Positions 21,738 through 25,774 of a DNA stretch of 25,774 bases are shown piece by piece. The notes beneath the pieces are model-generated. The model saw only the letters and a program-made list of their open reading frames with translations, searched no databases and was not told where the DNA came from. How positions within the stretch are numbered: position 1 is the stretch's first letter; every line of letters begins with the position of its first letter. The DNA comes from Christensenella sp036660175 (GTDB lineage: Bacteria; Bacillota; Clostridia; Christensenellales; Christensenellaceae), in assembly GCA_036660175.1 (NCBI GenBank), contig JAVXBD010000020.1:1-25774 (forward strand), given 5' to 3'. The translations under genes were made by a program, and so were the position numbers.

Positions 21738-24337
21738 AGTTCGTCCTCCTGCAAATATTTTTTAAGAATCTCATAAATCTTATTAGGTTCAATTGGTTTG
21801 ATTGCATATTCATTCATGCCATTTTTTGATGCCTCAGCAATATCCTCCGTACAAGAATTTGCTGTCATTGCAACAATGAGTATTTTTTCTGCATCTGCAG
21901 CCTCACTTGTTCTGATTGCTTTGCTCGCCTCATATCCATCCATAATGGGCATTTGCACATCCATCAGAATCGCATCATAATATCCACTGGGTGCTTTTAA
22001 AAACAAATCTAACGCCTGCTTTCCATTTCTGGCTTTTTTTGTATGTAGATGAACTTTTTTTGAGATTTCGTCCATAATTTCTAAATTTACTTCGTTATCA
22101 TCTACAAGCAAAATACGCTTACCCGTAAAATCATATTGCTCCTCTTTTTCAGATTTCATGATGTTTGCGCCCATCATATCTATCAGTGTGGTATATAATT
22201 CTTTTTTGTAGATTGGCTTTATTAATACTGCATTCGCCTTGATTTTCTTGATAAGTTGATCCTCATTGCTCGCTGACAATGCAATAATATATATGCTGTA
22301 TCTTATATTTATAATATCAATGATGTTTCTGCCATCCATTTCGGGCATAAATAAATCAATCATACAAACATGAAATGGCTCGCTACCCGCCTGCTGCAAC
22401 TCATATAACGCATTCCCAACGGTGCTTACACACGTTACATCAGCGCCAAAAGACTCCACTAATTCTTTTAAATGTGTACCCATTTGTATATCGCTGTCCA
22501 CAACCAGCACTTTTAGCTCTTTGAGCGTATTCACTTTACGCTTTTTCCTGCTATATTTCTGTCTTGTTTCCAGCCAAATATCCATTGTAAATCTGCTGCC
22601 CTTTCCTACGGTGCTTTTCACAGAAATTTTTCCCTCTAACATATCTGCTAAGCTTTTGCTGATAGAAAGTCCTAACCCTGTTCCGCCATAATTCCGATAG
22701 ACCGAATCATCTTCCTGTTCAAACGACACAAAGAGTTTATTCATAAATTCAGATGCAATTCCTTTTCCATTATCAACAACACTAAAACGCATCTCCGTTC
22801 TATTTTCGAGAGTCGATTTTTCTTCCACATACAACTGTACACTCCCACCAATACCAGTAAATTTGACCGCATTTGTCAAAAAATTCAACAGAATTTGGCG
22901 TAGGCGCATCTCATCACTGATAAATATTTCATGCCGCACACGAATTTTCTTGATTTCAAAATGAATTTTCTTTTCTTCAACAGATTGCTTCAAAAATGCA
23001 GAAATTCCGTCCAAAAACTCCTGCAAATTAAATTCATGTTTTTCAATTGTCATTTTTCCGCTTTCAATTTTTGACATATCCAAAATATCATTTATAATTC
23101 CCAATAAATATACCGAAGTATTTTTAAGCGTTCTTAGTGACTCACTCATTTTAAGCGGATTATCCATAGAATATTCCATAATTCTGATCATACCGATGAT
23201 TGCATTCATGGGTGTACGAATTTCGTGACTGATACGAGATAGAAAATCTCTTTTTACCCAATTGGCACTCTGTGCTGCAATCAGCGCATTTTTTAGGGCA
23301 TTTTGTGTGTTTCTAAATTTTGTCAAATCGCTTGTCGCTATAATATTTTTTACTTTTTTCCCGTTCTCATATACATAAAAAAGTTTGCTAAAAAAGTATC
23401 TTTCTTCATTTGTTATCGGATTTGTCAGCGAATATTCATATCCTATGCTATCCTGTCCATCGACATTAAACAATGTCTGCAATTTCAAAAAAGTTTCATC
23501 GTCCATATACTCTTTTGCAATCAATGGATTTTTTTTATATTCTGCGGCAGGAATTCCATGTACCCTTTGCATATTTTCACTTACATATTCAATACATTTT
23601 GCTTCGCAGTCATACAAAACATATACATTATCCACATTGTCCGCAATAATATGAAACAATTGCTCTCTATGATAAATCTCTTTATTTTTTCTGCCAATTG
23701 TATAAAAACTGAGTACTGCAAAAAAAATGCAGACACAAATCATCAAGATTCCAAACAACACCACATTTCCGTTAATATCATTGTTTAAAAACTTCGTTTT
23801 GTTTACATAATTGTCCATAATAACAGTAGAATAATTGACGATATGATCTGTAATGGCATCTATTTTTTCATATAAAGGAAGCACCTTATGAAGCAATACA
23901 TCTTTTGCCTGTTCCTCATCACCCTTCAAGACGAGTTCGATAACTTGATCGTTATATCCCTTTACCTCGTCATAAGCACTTGACAGTTTTGCTGTATTTC
24001 CTTTGTTTCCAGCATATTTCACCATAATATGCTCAATCAGCTTTTGTGTATCCTGCCTGTTTTGTTTGATTTCCAAAAGCAAGCTGTCCGTACTTTGCAT
24101 TCCATTCATGAGGTTATATACGGCATTTCGTTCCGTCAAAATATTTGTTCTGAGCATTCCTGTTGACCGAACAACGTTATATGGTACATTATAAATTTTC
24201 TCGGTATAATCTGCCATTTTATTTGTAGCTAAAATAGTAAATGTACCCAAAACGATAACCGAAAGGCATATTAAAATAACACTAATCAAGAGTATTCTAT
24301 TTGCATAATTAGAATGGTCTTTCTTTTTGCTGCTCAT
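21734..24337 (-). CDS. Membrane hybrid sensor histidine kinase with two receiver domains
   Basis: An 867-residue sensor. Membrane helix 1 (about 15-38), an extracytoplasmic four-helix-bundle sensor (about 40-190, resembling 4HB_MCP), helix 2 (about 192-214), a PAS domain (about 225-345), HisKA with FLSRISHEIRTPMNAIIGM (His371), the ATPase domain with the N box NFLTNAVKF (485-493), DNGKGIA and GGTGLGLS, then two receivers. REC1 has Asp614/616, Asp661, Ser688 and Lys707; REC2 has Asp746/747, Asp793, Thr825 and Lys847. Both keep their catalytic residues. ATG 24337 is chosen over GTG 24343 because AGAGG lies 5 nt upstream. It overlaps the HPt gene and follows ccdA by 56 bp without a clear terminator or promoter. 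The ligand is unknown. Confidence 0.95.
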   Translation of the reverse strand: MSSKKKDHSNYANRILLISVILICLSVIVLGTFTILATNKMADYTEKIYNVPYNVVRSTGMLRTNILTERNAVYNLMNGMQSTDSLLLEIKQNRQDTQKLIEHIMVKYAGNKGNTAKLSSAYDEVKGYNDQVIELVLKGDEEQAKDVLLHKVLPLYEKIDAITDHIVNYSTVIMDNYVNKTKFLNNDINGNVVLFGILMICVCIFFAVLSFYTIGRKNKEIYHREQLFHIIADNVDNVYVLYDCEAKCIEYVSENMQRVHGIPAAEYKKNPLIAKEYMDDETFLKLQTLFNVDGQDSIGYEYSLTNPITNEERYFFSKLFYVYENGKKVKNIIATSDLTKFRNTQNALKNALIAAQSANWVKRDFLSRISHEIRTPMNAIIGMIRIMEYSMDNPLKMSESLRTLKNTSVYLLGIINDILDMSKIESGKMTIEKHEFNLQEFLDGISAFLKQSVEEKKIHFEIKKIRVRHEIFISDEMRLRQILLNFLTNAVKFTGIGGSVQLYVEEKSTLENRTEMRFSVVDNGKGIASEFMNKLFVSFEQEDDSVYRNYGGTGLGLSISKSLADMLEGKISVKSTVGKGSRFTMDIWLETRQKYSRKKRKVNTLKELKVLVVDSDIQMGTHLKELVESFGADVTCVSTVGNALYELQQAGSEPFHVCMIDLFMPEMDGRNIIDIINIRYSIYIIALSASNEDQLIKKIKANAVLIKPIYKKELYTTLIDMMGANIMKSEKEEQYDFTGKRILLVDDNEVNLEIMDEISKKVHLHTKKARNGKQALDLFLKAPSGYYDAILMDVQMPIMDGYEASKAIRTSEAADAEKILIVAMTANSCTEDIAEASKNGMNEYAIKPIEPNKIYEILKKYLQEDEL

Positions 24338-24393
24338 ACACACCTCTTCTTTGATACCATTGGTGCATTTATTTATTGAGTTTTATTTGCTAT

Positions 24394-25086
24394 TTAGAAT
24401 CCAAGATATAAGAGATACAATCCCAACATAAGAATTGCAGCACCCAGCAAAACTTTGATAATGCCGCCTGCCTTTTTAAATTTTTTCGATGTACTGATTT
24501 GGTTGAATGCACCTATCCCTGTACCAACGGCTACAATCAGTATACTATGTCCGATGGAATAAGTCACGAGCATTACAATCCCCATAGCAAGATTAACGCC
24601 AGAAGCAACAATTGCAACAATCGCCGCCAAAACTGGAGTTGCACATGGAGAGGAAAATGCTCCGCCCAACAATCCCAATAAAAACGCACCGATTTTGCCT
24701 TTTTTAGTTGTTGTCTGTTTGATACCGCAATGGTCGTGCTTATGCAGCTTGATGACATCCCACATCACCAGTGCCATAAACACCATAAGAATCCCAAGTA
24801 TGACATACCACAAATTTCCCATTGCATTCAAAAACTGCCCCGCAACCGAAAGCACCCCGCCTATCACCGTAAACGTCACTGTCATGCCCAAACAAAACAG
24901 CAATGAATAAATCAAGGCTGATTTTTTATCGTTTTTATTTGCGCCTACATAGCTTATGACAAGTGGGTAAGAGGACAAACAACAAGGTGTAAATGAAGCA
25001 AGCAGACCTGCCAGCAGTGCAATAAATGGTCCTAACCAAATATTCTGCATAATAACATCACTTAAAGTTTGCAGGATTTGTGTCAT
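24394..25086 (-). CDS. ccdA: CcdA-like thiol-disulfide transmembrane transporter
   Basis: Carries electrons from cytoplasmic thioredoxin to extracytoplasmic thiol proteins (CcdA/DsbD-beta family). The 230 residues give about six membrane helices. The redox cysteines are visible: SFTPCCLSSYP in the first helix (C35, C36) and SSPCATP (C148) in the fourth. A short loop, KLHKHDHC, holds extra His and Cys residues (about 113-120). Its ATG overlaps the stop of the thioredoxin-like gene by 4 bp (ATGA), so the two are co-translated and likely work as donor and acceptor. No cytochrome c genes are visible, so repair or assembly of other surface thiol proteins is more likely than cytochrome maturation. 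Confidence 0.9.
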   Translation of the reverse strand: MTQILQTLSDVIMQNIWLGPFIALLAGLLASFTPCCLSSYPLVISYVGANKNDKKSALIYSLLFCLGMTVTFTVIGGVLSVAGQFLNAMGNLWYVILGILMVFMALVMWDVIKLHKHDHCGIKQTTTKKGKIGAFLLGLLGGAFSSPCATPVLAAIVAIVASGVNLAMGIVMLVTYSIGHSILIVAVGTGIGAFNQISTSKKFKKAGGIIKVLLGAAILMLGLYLLYLGF

Positions 25087-25538
25087 TTCATCATCTCCAA
25101 ACTATCCATAATGTAATCCTCAATATATTCATGGGTATGCGCTCCCACCTCTTGCGATATAAGCTCTCCATCTGTATCCACAATAACATAAGATGGCGTA
25201 CTATCCTGCCCATACTGACTCGCAAGATGTGGATTTACATTAATATCCATCTCCACAAAATTAAGTCTGCCCTCAAATTCTTCTTTTAGTTCGTGCAGTA
25301 TCTGTCTGACCTGCTTACAATATACGCACTGTTTTGACGAGAACTCAACAAAAGTCGGCAAAGTTTCGTCCTGCCCAGTTTTTTGCACGCTATCCTGTAT
25401 ACTTTCATATTGAGCAGTCACTAATTTCTCTTCCTGCGCCGTCTTTATAATAAAAACGCTCAAAACCAGCAATCCAACAATTGTAATGATAATTGCTTTG
25501 CCCATTGCACTACTGACAAATTTTTTCACTGTTTGCAC
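25083..25538 (-). CDS. Membrane-anchored thioredoxin-like protein
   Basis: A 151-residue protein with an N-terminal membrane anchor (about residues 14-32), a short stalk (33-60) and a thioredoxin fold facing outward. The active site is C71-V-Y-C74 after FVEFSSKQ, and the cis-proline is Pro115 in DSTPSYVIV. It is probably reduced by the CcdA protein encoded just downstream with a 4-bp overlap, like ResA or TlpA, though the CVYC motif differs from those and the substrate is unknown. GTG 25538 is the only start in frame: a TAG follows shortly upstream. A short AGGT precedes it. First gene of the unit that continues into the kinase cluster. Confidence 0.88.
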   Translation of the reverse strand: MQTVKKFVSSAMGKAIIITIVGLLVLSVFIIKTAQEEKLVTAQYESIQDSVQKTGQDETLPTFVEFSSKQCVYCKQVRQILHELKEEFEGRLNFVEMDINVNPHLASQYGQDSTPSYVIVDTDGELISQEVGAHTHEYIEDYIMDSLEMMK

Positions 25539-25585
25539 CCATACCTATTCCCAATATCTATTTTAATATACAACTATATTCTTAT

Positions 25586-25613
25586 ATTATACACCTTTCT
25601 TTCAATCCTCAAA
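25586..25613 (-). promoter_or_regulatory. Promoter of the thioredoxin-ccdA unit
   Basis: Minus strand -10 TATAAT (25586-25591), 16-bp spacer, -35 TTTGAG (25608-25613). The -10 is perfect and the -35 moderate. No other good promoter was found before the kinase gene, so this one may drive all five genes to 20318. Confidence 0.6.
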
Positions 25614-25724
25614 CCCTATTCTTTACATTTTTTTGCAAAATAGATTTATGCACAGTTTTTATCTTGATTTTTGTGTTTATTCGAGCATCATAAATAGTAT
25701 CCTTTTTCAAATCATTCTAAGGAG

Positions 25725-25774
25725 GCTTAAGCGTCGCTCGGCTGCCTTGCCCTGCAAAAAGACTTTGCTTCAGG
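25725..25774. repeat. GC-richer inverted-repeat block cut by the window end
   Basis: GCTTAAGC (25725-25732) is a palindrome, followed by a GC-rich arm. CCTG (25751-25754) and CAAA (25755-25758) can pair with TTTG (25764-25767) and CAGG (25771-25774), forming the tip of a hairpin whose right arm leaves the window. The rest of 25614-25724 is AT-rich with no gene. Confidence 0.4.

Noticed and set aside
23303..23788. 161-codon plus-strand frame under the histidine kinase
   Set aside because: Antisense to the PAS and membrane regions of a clear kinase; composition typical of a shadow.
25719..25725. AAGGAGG on the plus strand as a ribosome binding site
   Set aside because: No ATG, GTG or TTG at a usable distance before the window ends; it borders the inverted-repeat block.

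Overview
The window reads as chromosomal DNA from a Bacillota bacterium, most likely of the class Clostridia. The evidence is the gene order lepA-hemW-hrcA-grpE-dnaK-dnaJ behind a CIRCE operator, AT-rich intergenic DNA, strong purine-rich ribosome binding sites with some TTG and GTG starts, a DUF1836 regulator and a flotillin/NfeD pair. I see no phage, transposon, CRISPR, rRNA or tRNA. Most of the window is housekeeping or regulatory; the less ordinary parts lie in intergenic regions, small genes and operon composition.

Layout. (1) 1-7985, minus strand: lepA and hemW, then a CIRCE-controlled heat-shock operon hrcA-grpE-dnaK-dnaJ; dnaJ runs off the left edge. Both co-chaperone genes (grpE, dnaJ) start with TTG. 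(2) 8015-10813, plus strand: a three-gene unit made of a LUD-domain protein, a phosphohexomutase and a Dabb-domain protein, closed by a terminator. (3) 10751-11600: a regulatory stretch with four PHO-box-like repeats, a second promoter, RNA hairpins and a 16-bp palindrome leading to a small Ala/Pro lipoprotein built on 18-bp tandem repeats. Terminators for both directions follow. (4) 11563-16349, minus strand: recX-birA-P1 hydrolase-acpS-nnrE/D, tightly packed (two 4-bp overlaps). It groups cofactor attachment (biotin, phosphopantetheine) with NAD(P)HX repair. (5) 16405-17316, plus strand: a secreted peptidoglycan-binding protein divergent from recX; both genes of this pair look leaderless. 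(6) 17404-20271, minus strand: a DUF1836 regulator, an NfeD-like membrane protein and a flotillin behind one strong promoter, with a 14-codon upstream ORF and an inverted repeat over the -35. (7) 20318-25613, minus strand: a membrane thioredoxin-like protein and CcdA, then a hybrid histidine kinase, a free HPt protein and a REC/HD-GYP response regulator that could form one complete phosphorelay. (8) 25614-25774: mostly featureless AT-rich DNA ending in a GC-richer block that looks like half of a large inverted repeat cut by the window edge.

How the parts relate. Regions 1 and 4 serve protein folding, translation and cofactor loading. Regions 6 and 7 are membrane-centred: lipid microdomain scaffolding, thiol reduction across the membrane, and a phosphorelay probably ending in cyclic-di-nucleotide hydrolysis. 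I found no single clear undescribed system. The best leads are the PHO-like tandem promoter of the repeat lipoprotein, the divergent leaderless pair, the regulator-NfeD-flotillin operon with its leader ORF, the P1 hydrolase among cofactor-attachment genes, and the HD-GYP protein with altered active-site positions.
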